From an uncultured Oscillospiraceae bacterium (lineage in GTDB: Bacteria > Bacillota > Clostridia > Oscillospirales > Ruminococcaceae): a stretch of DNA of 26,607 nt. A program made the translations under genes and the position numbers. Shown in pieces: positions 13,955 through 22,376 of the stretch. The notes beneath the pieces were generated by a model. That model was given only the letters and a program-made list of their open reading frames with translations, did not search any database and had not been told where the DNA came from. Every line of letters begins with the position of its first letter. The first letter of the stretch is position 1. The DNA is taken from contig CAJULF010000038.1 of assembly GCA_910587135.1 (NCBI GenBank), positions 1 to 26,607 of the forward strand, given 5' to 3'.

Positions 13955-15199
13955 ATGGAGTATATTGAAAATCTGGGAGCAAACGCAAAGGCGTCGTCGG
14001 GATTTCTGGCGGGGTGCGGTACAAAGACAAAAAATCTCGCACTCGGTGAGATAGCGCGGCTGCTCAACCGTAAAGCGGATTATATCATAGAGGAAAACAA
14101 ACGCGATATAGAAAACGCGCGTAAAAACGGAATGAGCGAGGCGATGATAGACCGCCTTACCCTCAATGAGAACCGTATACGTTCGATGGTGGCGGGGATA
14201 GAGGGAATAATAGCCCTGCCCGATCCGATAGGCGAGGTTCTTGGCGGCGGAGATCTGCCCAACGGGCTTCAGGTTATTAAGAAGCGGGTTCCTATGGGGG
14301 TGATAGGCATTATTTTTGAGAGCCGACCCAATGTTACGGTGGACGCGGCGGCGCTATGCTTCAAGGCGGGCAGCGCGGTCATTCTGCGCGGCGGTTCGGA
14401 CGCGATAAACTCAAACAAGGCGCTGGCAATGCTTATGAGGGACGCGGTGTCCTCGGTAGGCGCTCCCAAGGACTGCATACAGCTTGTGGAGGATACTTCG
14501 CGCGAGACAGCAAATGCCATGATGAGGCTGAATAAGTATATCGACCTGCTTATTCCCCGCGGCGGCGGCGGGCTTATCAGAGCCGTGGTGGAAAACGCCA
14601 CTGTTCCCGTTATTCAGACGGGAGAGGGCAACTGTCATGTTTTCGTTGACGAAAGCGCGGATACAGATATGGCTGTGAATATCGTCAACAACGCGAAAAC
14701 TCAGCGTCCGTCGGTGTGCAACGCCATCGAGAATATTCTTGTGCACGAAAAGGCGGCGCCGGAGTTCTTCAAGAAGCTGGACGAGCTTTGGCAGGGAAAG
14801 GTGTCGGTAATCGGTGACGAAAGGACCGCCGAGCTTATTCACACGGATAAAATCGCGGAGGACAGCGATTACGCGACGGAGTTTCTTGATTTCAAGCTGT
14901 CCTCAAAGGTGGTCGGAAGTGTGGACGAGGCTATCGAGCACATCAACAGATTCGGCACAAAGCACAGCGAGTGCATAGTGACCGAAAGCTTTGAAAACGC
15001 GGAAAAATTCAGAAGCCGTGTTGACGCGGCGGCGGTTTATGTGAACGCCAGCACACGCTTTACCGACGGTTTTGAATTCGGGCTGGGCGCGGAGATTGGC
15101 ATATCCACCCAGAAACTGCACGCCCGCGGTCCTATGGGGCTTGAGGCGATTACCACATATAAATATATAATAAACGGCAACGGTCAGATAAGGAGCTAA
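13955..15199 (+). CDS. proA: Gamma-glutamyl phosphate reductase
   Basis: ProA reduces gamma-glutamyl phosphate with NADPH to glutamate semialdehyde, the second step of proline synthesis. The 414-aa protein has normal family length. It shows the aldehyde-dehydrogenase-like core: VPMGVIGIIFESRPNVT, KAGSAVILRGGSDA, IPRGGGGLI, and the catalytic cysteine Cys255 in RPSVCNAIEN. The C-terminal FGLGAEIGISTQKLHARGP motif is also present. ATG 13955 follows AAGGAG contributed by repeat R2b. The T-run and hairpin of that repeat lie between proB and proA, so the amount of proA transcript could differ from proB. The next gene starts 1 nt after the proA stop. Confidence 0.96.
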   Translation: MEYIENLGANAKASSGFLAGCGTKTKNLALGEIARLLNRKADYIIEENKRDIENARKNGMSEAMIDRLTLNENRIRSMVAGIEGIIALPDPIGEVLGGGDLPNGLQVIKKRVPMGVIGIIFESRPNVTVDAAALCFKAGSAVILRGGSDAINSNKALAMLMRDAVSSVGAPKDCIQLVEDTSRETANAMMRLNKYIDLLIPRGGGGLIRAVVENATVPVIQTGEGNCHVFVDESADTDMAVNIVNNAKTQRPSVCNAIENILVHEKAAPEFFKKLDELWQGKVSVIGDERTAELIHTDKIAEDSDYATEFLDFKLSSKVVGSVDEAIEHINRFGTKHSECIVTESFENAEKFRSRVDAAAVYVNASTRFTDGFEFGLGAEIGISTQKLHARGPMGLEAITTYKYIINGNGQIRS

Positions 15200-15200
15200 A

Positions 15201-16022
15201 ATGGCAAGGAAAAAACGGGATACCGCGGCTGATTCGACCTCGCGCGGAGGAGACGGAGCGGTAATAAATCAGCTTTTCGGAACGCTGGAGAGCGATACCG
15301 AGATAGAAAGCAACATTGCGGAGCTTGGCGCGGAGGCGGAACAGGAAGCCGCCGCAGAAACCAAGCCCAGAAGATTTTTCTTTATCTTCGCGGTTTTTGT
15401 GATAATTATGGCGATAATCGGCTGCTTTTCCACCGTGCGCTTCGCGGTGGACTGCACGGGAAATCTTATGGACAACACTTCGCTTAAAAACGAGTTTGCG
15501 CAGTTTATTTTCCCTGTTGTCATCAACGATATCCCCACCTTCGAGAATACCTCGGAGCTGCGCAATACCGCCATGCTCAACAGCGCGATATGGAATATAC
15601 TGATAAATAAAGACACCACCCCCTACGAAACCAGCGGCATGATGGGACTTACGATACCCGAGTACGACGTTCTGGCTTCCTGCCGTGAGATATTCGGCTC
15701 GGCGGTGACGCTGGAGCACCAGACGGTCGGCTCGGCGGAGTTAAGGTTCGTTTACGATGAGGAAAATCACACTTATTCCGCTTCCAAAAATACGCGGTAT
15801 CTTACCTATTCTCCGGTGATAATAGATATGAGCGAGTCGCAGGGCATATACACGCTTACGGTGGGCTACCTTCCGCCATCGGTTGCGGCTGTCGCGGGTA
15901 TCAGCGGTATGGAGACCTCTCCGGAAAAGTATATGGAGTACACCATCAGCCGCTGGGAGGGCAAGAACACACTGCTTTCGGTGAGATATTCCGATTATAC
16001 TTCCCAGACAAGCGAGTCTTGA
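15201..16022 (+). CDS. Unrecognised single-pass membrane protein
   Basis: This 273-aa protein has an acidic, low-complexity cytoplasmic N-terminus (about residues 1-55). One hydrophobic segment (FFFIFAVFVIIMAIIGCF, about 58-76) follows a KPRR stop-transfer-like motif. An extracellular domain of about 195 residues completes it. The outer part has alternating strands (AELRFVYDEENHTYSAS, SQGIYTLTVGYLPPS). No domain was recognised. The ribosome binding site AAGGAG lies in the end of proA, and the start follows the proA stop by 1 nt, so it is translationally coupled. A foldase-like lipoprotein gene follows 50 nt later; both products face the outside, which hints at a shared envelope role. This link is contextual only. 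Confidence 0.7.
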   Translation: MARKKRDTAADSTSRGGDGAVINQLFGTLESDTEIESNIAELGAEAEQEAAAETKPRRFFFIFAVFVIIMAIIGCFSTVRFAVDCTGNLMDNTSLKNEFAQFIFPVVINDIPTFENTSELRNTAMLNSAIWNILINKDTTPYETSGMMGLTIPEYDVLASCREIFGSAVTLEHQTVGSAELRFVYDEENHTYSASKNTRYLTYSPVIIDMSESQGIYTLTVGYLPPSVAAVAGISGMETSPEKYMEYTISRWEGKNTLLSVRYSDYTSQTSES

Positions 16023-16072
16023 TAAACGGACATAATCATTGACATGATTTTAATATTCAGGAGGACTGTAAA

Positions 16073-17278
16073 ATGAAATATAACAGGAAAATAACAGCTG
16101 CCGCGGCTGCGGCGGTAATGGCGGCTTCGCTGTGCGGCTGTGCGGATACGGGATATCTTATGAAGGTGGACGGCGTTGAGATAAGAAACGGCGTGTACCT
16201 TTACAGTGAGCTGAACGCTCTTCAGCAGGCGTACAGCGAGATAACCGAGGAACGCAGGGAGTACGGCGACACAAGCGAGGTGGCGGATATCTTTAAGGAA
16301 AATGTTGATGGAGAGACCGCCGAAAACTGGGTAAAGAGGGAAGCCATGGAAAGCGTAAAGCGCATTGTGGCTGTTCAGCGCCTTTGTGAGCAGAACGGTA
16401 TAGCTCTTACCGAAGATCAGATAAAAGAACTGAACGAACAGGTCAATTCCATGTGGAATGATGAAAACGGCTATGTGCAGATGCTGTACGGAACAAACAC
16501 GCTTGGCGAATATTACGATTCCATAGGCATAGGCAAGGATTCCATCAAGGATATTTACACTGCCGATGACCTGTCAAACGAGCTTTTCATGTATTATTAT
16601 GATACCGACGGCATTATGCCTGTTTCCGAGGAGGAGTTTAATGGGTATATAACGGAGAATTACGCGGCGGCTCGGATAATTGAGCTTGAGTTTAAGGACT
16701 ATCAGGGTCTTATGCTTAAGGAGGACGAGGAAATTCAGGCTGTCAGGGATCTGGCGCAGAGCTATGTCGACAGATTAAACGGCGGCGAGAGCTTTGCGGA
16801 TATCCGTTATGAGGTCGACCTTAAAAACGCGCAGAACGAGGCGCAGGTAAACGCGGAGGACGATTACGACGAGATGACCGCGGAGGCTCGTCCCGACGAC
16901 CGCGATAAGTTCGTGCAGGAAGCCGTTGACGCTGTAACGGTGGAAAAGAAAACCGATGAGCAGCTCGATACGATTTTGAACCGCGAGAGCACAAGCTCCT
17001 CTCTTGACGCGGAAGTTGTGGAGCATATCTGGAACGCTGCCGCAGACGGGAAAGCGGCGCTTCTGGAGCAGGAGGATTCCTGCTTTATAATAGTCCGGGA
17101 GGATATCACGACCAAAGAAACATGGAAAGAGAACATCAAACGGACGGTTCTGAACGCACTGAAATCCGACGAGTTCGAAGAGCGGCTGGAAACCGCCTAC
17201 GCCGAATATTCCGTGGAGCAGGACGATTATCTGGTCAACACGAAATACGCACCCAAAAAGATAAAGGGCTTTGAATAA
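16073..17278 (+). CDS. SurA/PrsA-like foldase lipoprotein
   Basis: This 401-aa protein starts with a lipoprotein signal ending in LCGC (Cys23). A region typical of SurA_N-type chaperone modules follows: long amphipathic helices with VDGVEI near the mature N-terminus, then alternating charged helices to about residue 190. The C-terminal half (about 190-370) has the approximate layout of a parvulin-type prolyl isomerase region (AARIIELEF, later CFIIVRED). The usual parvulin active-site motifs are weak, so it may act mainly as a chaperone. AGGAGG precedes the ATG. It is the last gene of the transcript starting at proB and is followed by a terminator. It should sit on the outer membrane surface and help fold exported proteins. 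Confidence 0.75.
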   Translation: MKYNRKITAAAAAAVMAASLCGCADTGYLMKVDGVEIRNGVYLYSELNALQQAYSEITEERREYGDTSEVADIFKENVDGETAENWVKREAMESVKRIVAVQRLCEQNGIALTEDQIKELNEQVNSMWNDENGYVQMLYGTNTLGEYYDSIGIGKDSIKDIYTADDLSNELFMYYYDTDGIMPVSEEEFNGYITENYAAARIIELEFKDYQGLMLKEDEEIQAVRDLAQSYVDRLNGGESFADIRYEVDLKNAQNEAQVNAEDDYDEMTAEARPDDRDKFVQEAVDAVTVEKKTDEQLDTILNRESTSSSLDAEVVEHIWNAAADGKAALLEQEDSCFIIVREDITTKETWKENIKRTVLNALKSDEFEERLETAYAEYSVEQDDYLVNTKYAPKKIKGFE

Positions 17279-17284
17279 TCAATG

Positions 17285-17318
17285 GGTAAGAGAGGCGAGC
17301 TTCTCTTACCTCTTATTT
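17285..17318 (+). terminator. Rho-independent terminator after the foldase gene
   Basis: A perfect 9-bp stem (17285-17293 with 17302-17310, 8-nt loop) is followed by TCTTATTTCTTAT. The right arm and tail belong to a 20-nt segment that is also present, inverted, at 5336-5355. Confidence 0.7.
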
Positions 17319-17350
17319 CTTATAGAAAGGTATGCGACGCAAAGTTGTTG

Positions 17351-17400
17351 CGGGGAATTTTTCGCGTTCGGGCTGCGAAAAATTCTTTTTAAATAAGGAG
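17351..17400 (+). repeat. Short hairpin R6 carrying the ABC-F ribosome binding site
   Basis: A perfect 11-bp stem (17355-17365 with 17375-17385, 9-nt loop) is followed by TTTTT and AAATAAGGAG, the site used by the ABC-F gene. The end matches the right ends of the larger repeats, but the two inner hairpins are absent, so this looks like a minimal version. The stem plus T-run could also act as a terminator or attenuator. Confidence 0.65.
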
Positions 17401-17407
17401 CAATAAA

Positions 17408-19354
17408 ATGCTTTTAATGAGTTTGAATAATATTGCCATGTCATTTGCGGACAGAGAGCTGTTCTCGGCAGTGAACCTTGAGATATACGACGAGGACAGA
17501 GCGGGCTTTGTGGGAGTAAACGGCAGCGGCAAGACAACGCTTTTCCGTATTCTTAAGGGAGAGCATATCCCCGACGAGGGGAGCATACACACGGCGGGCA
17601 GCTGTAAAATGGGATTTATGGAGCAGTTCGCCTGCAATTCCTCCGAAAAAACGCTCTATGATGAAGCCCTGACCGTTTTTTCGCGGTTGGAGGATATGGA
17701 ACTCGAGCTGGAGGAGATTCATGACAAAATAGATGCGGGGAGCTGCGCACCCGAAATAATTGAAAAACAGACGCTTCTTTCGGAGCAATTCGAGCGCGAG
17801 GGCGGGCTTACTTACAAGAGCCGTACCGCGTCCGCGCTTACGGGTCTGGGCTTTACACAGCGGGATTTTGCGCTGACGGTGAACAAGCTGAGCGGGGGGC
17901 AGCGCTCCAAGCTGCAATTGGCTAAACTGCTGCTTTCCGACGCGAATCTGCTGCTGCTGGACGAGCCCACAAATCACCTCGATATTCAGTCTGTGGAGTG
18001 GCTGGAGAGATTTCTGGAGGATTACCGCGGCGCATATATAGTTATTTCGCACGACCGCTATTTTCTGGATAAGGTCACCAACCGCACGATTGAATTGGAG
18101 AACGGGCATATCGACTGCTACAAGGGCAACTACACCCGTTTTCTGGAGCTGAAAGCGGAGGAGCAGGAGCGCCGCCGCAAGGTCTACGAAGCCACTATGA
18201 GCGAGATAGGGCGTATCGAGGGGATAATCGAGCAGCAGAAGCGCTGGAATCAGGCGCGCAATTATGTGACTATCGCCAGCAAGCAGAAATCCATCGACCG
18301 TCTTGAAGCGACACTTGTAAAGCCGGAGGAGGCTCCGGAAGCGCTGAAATTCAGATTCAAAAGCGCCGACGGCTGCGGAAACGACGTGTTTCATGCGGAG
18401 CGGCTCGCGCTGGGCTTTGACGGAAAGCAGCTGTTCAGGAACGTGAATATCGACATCAAAAAGGGGGAGAGGGTCTTTCTGCTCGGCGGCAACGGCTGCG
18501 GCAAGACCTCGCTTTTCAGGATATTCATAGGGCAGTACGAGCAGGATTGCGGCGAGTTTAAGTACGGAACGCGTGTCCAAATGGGATATTTCGACCAGGC
18601 GCAGGCGGGGCTTACAGAAAGCAAGACCGCGCTGGACGAGGTGTGGGACGAGTATCCGAAAATGACGGAAACAGCGGTCAGAACGGCGCTGGGAAGTTTT
18701 CTGTTCAAGGGCGACGACGTTTTCAAGTATATTTCCGAGCTGAGCGGCGGTGAGCGCGCAAGGATCGCGATACTGAAGCTTATGCTTTCGGGCGCGAATT
18801 TTCTGCTGCTGGACGAGCCGACTAACCACCTCGACATAACCTCCTGCGAGGCGCTGGAAAACGCGCTGATGAACTATGACGGCACGCTGTTTATAATTTC
18901 GCACGACCGCTATTTGATAAATAAACTGGCGGACAGGATATATTATCTCACGCCGGAGGGGGTAAAGGAGTATCTCGGCAGCTACGACGCTTACGCGCTC
19001 GCGCAGATCAACACCGCGCCCAAGCATGAGGAAAACCGCCCCAAGAAAACCGGAGCGAATGACTACAAGCTGAAAAAAGAGCGGGAATCGGAGCGGCGCA
19101 AGCTCAACACCAGAATCACCCGCGCCGAAAATGAGACCGAGGAGCTTGACGGGAAAATAGCTGACCTGACCGATAAGATGTCTGCAATGTCGGGTACGGA
19201 TTATCAGAGCATAATGGAGATGTCCGAGGAGCTGGAGCGGCTTCGCGAGCGTCAGGAGGAGGTCATGCGCGACTGGGAGGAGGCTGCGCTGGCTCTGGAA
19301 GCGATGGATTCGGCGGATACAACGGAGGGTTTCGACAATGGCAAAGCAGATTAG
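17408..19354 (+). CDS. ABC-F family ATPase (YdiF-like)
   Basis: ABC-F proteins are soluble tandem ATPases that act on the ribosome, as translation factors or in antibiotic protection; they are not transporters. Both sites are complete. NBD1 has Walker A GVNGSGKTT (36-44), LSGGQ (161-165) and Asp185-Glu186. NBD2 has GGNGCGKTS (360-368), LSGGE (445-449) and Asp469-Glu470. No transmembrane segments are present. The interdomain linker is rich in Glu, Arg and Gln, and the C-terminus (about 540-640) is a coiled coil, as in YdiF/Uup-type members. At 648 aa it matches B. subtilis YdiF in size. AAGGAG lies 7 nt before ATG 17408, at the end of hairpin R6. The following small membrane-protein gene overlaps it by 17 nt. 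A housekeeping role is more likely than resistance, but sequence alone cannot decide. Confidence 0.93.
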   Translation: MLLMSLNNIAMSFADRELFSAVNLEIYDEDRAGFVGVNGSGKTTLFRILKGEHIPDEGSIHTAGSCKMGFMEQFACNSSEKTLYDEALTVFSRLEDMELELEEIHDKIDAGSCAPEIIEKQTLLSEQFEREGGLTYKSRTASALTGLGFTQRDFALTVNKLSGGQRSKLQLAKLLLSDANLLLLDEPTNHLDIQSVEWLERFLEDYRGAYIVISHDRYFLDKVTNRTIELENGHIDCYKGNYTRFLELKAEEQERRRKVYEATMSEIGRIEGIIEQQKRWNQARNYVTIASKQKSIDRLEATLVKPEEAPEALKFRFKSADGCGNDVFHAERLALGFDGKQLFRNVNIDIKKGERVFLLGGNGCGKTSLFRIFIGQYEQDCGEFKYGTRVQMGYFDQAQAGLTESKTALDEVWDEYPKMTETAVRTALGSFLFKGDDVFKYISELSGGERARIAILKLMLSGANFLLLDEPTNHLDITSCEALENALMNYDGTLFIISHDRYLINKLADRIYYLTPEGVKEYLGSYDAYALAQINTAPKHEENRPKKTGANDYKLKKERESERRKLNTRITRAENETEELDGKIADLTDKMSAMSGTDYQSIMEMSEELERLRERQEEVMRDWEEAALALEAMDSADTTEGFDNGKAD

Positions 19355-19673
19355 AGAGTATCTGAGCTATATTGAGGATTTCCTTGCCGCTGAGCACACT
19401 TACGAAGAAAACGCCGCGGAGCGTGAGCTGCTGCTTAAACGGATAGGGTTTTATCAGCATGAGCGGATAGTGCATTTGCTGGTAACTCTGGCATTCGCGG
19501 TTTTCTTCCTGCTGGCGCTTATGATGTTTTTGCTAAAAGGCGGCGCGGGACTGCTGGTGCTTACGGTACTTTTTCTGGCGTTGCTGATACCCTATATAAA
19601 GCACTACTATTTTCTGGAAAACTCGGTGCAGAAGCTTTATATTTACTATTACAGAATTGAAAAAATACAATAA
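19338..19673 (+). CDS. Small two-pass membrane protein
   Basis: This 111-aa protein has a charged N-terminal helix (about residues 1-44, rich in Glu and Lys), two membrane segments close together (about 45-66 and 70-87) and a short Tyr-rich tail (KLYIYYYRIEK). It starts inside the end of the ABC-F gene (17-nt overlap), with GGAGGG about 7 nt upstream of the ATG, so its synthesis is tied to ABC-F translation. A terminator follows directly. No family was recognised. The overlap suggests a conserved pair, but no functional link can be shown from sequence. Confidence 0.7.
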   Translation: MAKQIREYLSYIEDFLAAEHTYEENAAERELLLKRIGFYQHERIVHLLVTLAFAVFFLLALMMFLLKGGAGLLVLTVLFLALLIPYIKHYYFLENSVQKLYIYYYRIEKIQ

Positions 19674-19682
19674 AAATGACCG

Positions 19683-19714
19683 CCGCCGCAATCACAAATG
19701 CGGCGGTAAATTTT
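19683..19714 (+). terminator. Rho-independent terminator after the ABC-F pair
   Basis: A perfect 8-bp GC-rich stem (19683-19690 with 19699-19706, 8-nt loop) is followed by TAAATTTTTT. Confidence 0.88.
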
Positions 19715-19794
19715 TTACATAAGCAGCCGTTAAAGTTACTATGTTTGGCATTGCGCAGATGTTCATTTTTGTGCAGGTTTTTTCCTCAACCCCC

Positions 19795-19822
19795 TTTACT
19801 TTTCTGAAATTTCTGATATAAT
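19795..19822 (+). promoter_or_regulatory. Promoter for the GNAT gene
   Basis: TTTACT (19795-19800) and a perfect TATAAT (19817-19822) are 16 bp apart. The predicted transcript starts near 19829, which supports the GTG start at 19870 rather than codons at 19831-19834. Confidence 0.65.
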
Positions 19823-19869
19823 TTAACTTATTGATGTTTGGCAAATTCGGATTTTGGGGAGGGATATCT

Positions 19870-20391
19870 GTGTCCGTATTATTTACAACCGAACGGCTGA
19901 CGGTAAGAAAATTTGCAGCGGAGGATTTTGAGGATCTTTCGGAAATATTGACAGATAAGGACGTTACATATTTTGAGCCTTATGAGACCTTTACAAAAGA
20001 GGCTTGCGTGCAAAAGGCGGTAAATTTCTCAAAAGCGAGGAGTTTTTCGGTCGTTTCCGAAAATAAGGTCATCGGAAAAATTTATTTTTCCGCAAAGGGT
20101 TTCGGAAGCTATGAAATAGGATATACCTTTAACGGGAAATATCAGGGCAGGGGCTATGCCTGCGAGAGCGTGAAAGGCATGATGGATTACGCTTTTCATA
20201 ATATGGGAGTTCGGCGCATTTTTGCGGAGATCAATGCCAGAAACACAAAATCCATAAAATTGGCGGAGCGGCTTGGTATGCGGAAAGAAGCCGAGCATAA
20301 AGAGATGTTCCCAAGAAAAGAGAATGAAAATATTTTTGATGATTTTTATGTTTACGCTTTGCTGAAAAAAGAGTTTGAAGCAAAAATTTAA
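19870..20391 (+). CDS. GNAT N-acetyltransferase, RimJ/RimL type
   Basis: This protein belongs to the GNAT superfamily, which transfers acetyl from acetyl-CoA to an amine. The layout is RimJ/RimL-like: LFTTERLTVRKF at the N-terminus, IGKIYFSAKG then YEIGYTF for the central strands, and the CoA-binding motif YQGRGYACESVKG followed by INARNTKSIKLAERLGM. With GTG 19870 the protein has 173 aa. GGGGAGGG lies directly upstream at the right distance. The frame is open from 19831, but that would nearly abut the predicted transcription start. It has its own promoter and no partner gene. The substrate could be a ribosomal protein N-terminus or a small amine; this is not readable here. Confidence 0.88.
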   Translation: MSVLFTTERLTVRKFAAEDFEDLSEILTDKDVTYFEPYETFTKEACVQKAVNFSKARSFSVVSENKVIGKIYFSAKGFGSYEIGYTFNGKYQGRGYACESVKGMMDYAFHNMGVRRIFAEINARNTKSIKLAERLGMRKEAEHKEMFPRKENENIFDDFYVYALLKKEFEAKI

Positions 20392-20479
20392 AATGTTGGA
20401 TCGTTAACGGCGAAAGCCATAAAATCAAAAACAACAAACAATCGCGGAGCAAAGGCGCTGAAAGCTGCCTTAAAGTGAC

Positions 20480-20617
20480 CGCCCGCGCAGAAAATTTTTT
20501 GCACTCCGCTGTGAAAGCGCAGCGAAACGTAGCGCCGGCGGAGTGGAGCGGAGCTTTTACAGCGGAATAGCGCCGATTTGTTCGGCGCATTGCGAAAAAT
20601 TTTTTAAAATAAGGAGG
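20480..20617 (+). repeat. Structured intergenic repeat, copy R5
   Basis: The outer helix pairs 20491-20503 with 20591-20603 (13 positions including one G-T). Hairpin A pairs 20506-20518 with 20553-20565 (13, one G-T) and hairpin B pairs 20570-20576 with 20582-20588 (7, perfect). An alternative stem, 20502-20509 with 20538-20545 (8 bp), excludes hairpin A. The right end TTTTTTAAAATAAGGAGG gives the ribosome binding site of the ABC exporter. No gene or clear promoter was found in the 230-bp spacer. Confidence 0.75.
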
Positions 20618-20623
20618 ATCAGT

Positions 20624-22363
20624 ATGTTCCTGTTCAGATGGTTATGGAAGAATATGGAGGGCGTCCGCGTCAAGTACATATGCGGTCTGCTGCTGTTGGT
20701 GCTGTGCACGTCCATGTTTATTATTACGCCATATTTTACTTCACAGATAACGGATACGTTTATAATCAACGATAACGCGCTTTATAACTTGGAGCATCAT
20801 TGGGACGTGCTGGTGTGGATGCTCGTCGCGATGGTGGGATTTACGGTGCTGAGAGGGATAATAGAGTACGGCAGCGCGATGCTGTTTGAGGTTTCCTCGC
20901 AGTCGCTTATCTACCGCGTGAGGAAGGTGCTGTTCAAGAATATCGAGGACCAGGATGCGCGGTTTTACAATTTCTACCGAACGGGCGATATAATGACCCG
21001 CGTTTCGGGTGACCTCGATATGGTAAGGCACTCTATCGCGTGGATAGTCAAGGCGATGGTGGAGTGCGTGGTGCTGTTCGGCGCGTCGCTGATATTCTTC
21101 TTTTCGATAGACTGGCTGATGGCGCTGTGCCTTATTGCGCTCACCCCCGTGATATTGCTGATAACCTGGCTGCTTAAGCGCAAGGTCGGTCCGATGTATG
21201 TGGAGCAGCGTGAAAGGCTGTCGCGAATGAACACCGCAGCCGAAGAGAATATCTCGGGAAACCGCGTTATAAAGGCTTTTGCCCGCGAGGAACACGAGAT
21301 AAAAAAATTTGACGAGATAAGCAAAGAATATTGTGAGGCTACCAAAAATGCGGCGTTCACATGGCTGAAATTCTTTCCGTACCTTGAGGTAACGGCGCAG
21401 TCGCTGTCGGTGGTAATGCTGATTTGCGGCGGTCTGTTCGTAATAGGCGGGAGAATAACCTTCGGCGAATACACCGCGTTTTCGGGACTTATATGGACGT
21501 TGTCCAACCCGATGAGAACTCTCGGAAATATAGTGAACGATCTTCAGCGTTTTACCGCGTCGGCTAACAAGATAATCGAGATTTATTACGGAAGCCCGCG
21601 TATCGTCACCCGTTCGGACGCGGTGGACAAGCCGGAGCGCTTCGAGGGTAAGATAGAATTCGACCATGTGAGCTTTGCTTACGGCGACGCGAAGGTGCTT
21701 GACGACATCAGCTTTACGATAAATCCGGGCGAAACGGTGGTGCTTATGGGCGAAACAGGCTCGGGCAAAACCGCGCTTACCGAGCTTATACCGCGTATTT
21801 ATGACCCTACGGACGGGGAGGTAAGGGTCGACGGAGTGAGCGTCCACCTGCTTAAGCTGGAGCAGCTCCGCGGAAATATCGGTGTTGCCACGCAGGATGT
21901 GCTGCTGTATTCCGATACCATCGACGGAAATATCAGCTTCGGCGACACCTCAATGCCCGAGGAGGACGTTGTAAAGGTGGCAAAGGCGGCTGACGCGGAC
22001 GGATTTATCCGCAGGCTGTCGGACGGCTACGACACGATAGTGGGAGAGCGCGGCGTGGGTCTGTCGGGCGGACAGAAGCAGAGAATATCTCTTGCCAGAG
22101 CGCTGGCGGTAAAGCCCGCTATACTTATTCTCGACGACACCACCTCGGCGGTGGATCTTGAGACCGAAAAGCATATCCAGGAATCTCTGGCAAATCTTGA
22201 TTTCCCATGCACAAAGCTTATCATAGCGCAGAGAATTTCCACCGCGCGGTATGCGGATAAGATAATTGTACTGGAAAACGGACGTATAATCGAGCAGGGC
22301 AGCCACGAGGAGCTTATAAGCCAAAACGGCTACTACCGCGAGGTTTACGATCTGCAGACTTAA
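20624..22363 (+). CDS. ABC exporter half-transporter with degenerate catalytic site
   Basis: This 579-aa protein is an exporter-type half-transporter: six membrane segments (about residues 15-300), then an ATPase domain. The nucleotide-binding motifs are Walker A GETGSGKT (376-383), signature LSGGQ (480-484) and Walker B ILILDD. Asp505 occupies the place of the usual catalytic Glu. The partner encoded next has the Glu but an altered signature, the pattern of heterodimeric exporters with one degenerate and one active ATP site. ATG 20624 follows AAGGAGG. The frame is open back to 20543, but that stretch is the hairpin repeat. The second gene starts 13 nt after the stop. The substrate is unknown; heterodimers of this type export drugs, peptides or lipids. 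Confidence 0.93.
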   Translation: MFLFRWLWKNMEGVRVKYICGLLLLVLCTSMFIITPYFTSQITDTFIINDNALYNLEHHWDVLVWMLVAMVGFTVLRGIIEYGSAMLFEVSSQSLIYRVRKVLFKNIEDQDARFYNFYRTGDIMTRVSGDLDMVRHSIAWIVKAMVECVVLFGASLIFFFSIDWLMALCLIALTPVILLITWLLKRKVGPMYVEQRERLSRMNTAAEENISGNRVIKAFAREEHEIKKFDEISKEYCEATKNAAFTWLKFFPYLEVTAQSLSVVMLICGGLFVIGGRITFGEYTAFSGLIWTLSNPMRTLGNIVNDLQRFTASANKIIEIYYGSPRIVTRSDAVDKPERFEGKIEFDHVSFAYGDAKVLDDISFTINPGETVVLMGETGSGKTALTELIPRIYDPTDGEVRVDGVSVHLLKLEQLRGNIGVATQDVLLYSDTIDGNISFGDTSMPEEDVVKVAKAADADGFIRRLSDGYDTIVGERGVGLSGGQKQRISLARALAVKPAILILDDTTSAVDLETEKHIQESLANLDFPCTKLIIAQRISTARYADKIIVLENGRIIEQGSHEELISQNGYYREVYDLQT

Positions 22364-22376
22364 AGGGGGCAGGATA

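Noticed and set aside
17441..19027. A 528-codon minus-strand open frame opposite the ABC-F gene
   Set aside because: It mirrors a gene with complete ABC-F motifs, and its protein has no domain pattern and an excess of Arg, Leu and Gln typical of antisense frames.
20543..20623. An extended N-terminus for the first ABC exporter subunit
   Set aside because: The stretch is hairpin repeat DNA and lies upstream of the clear AAGGAGG site for ATG 20624.
20741..21847. A 368-codon minus-strand open frame opposite the first ABC exporter gene
   Set aside because: It is a shadow frame; the product is rich in His, Arg and Tyr with no recognisable fold or ribosome binding site.
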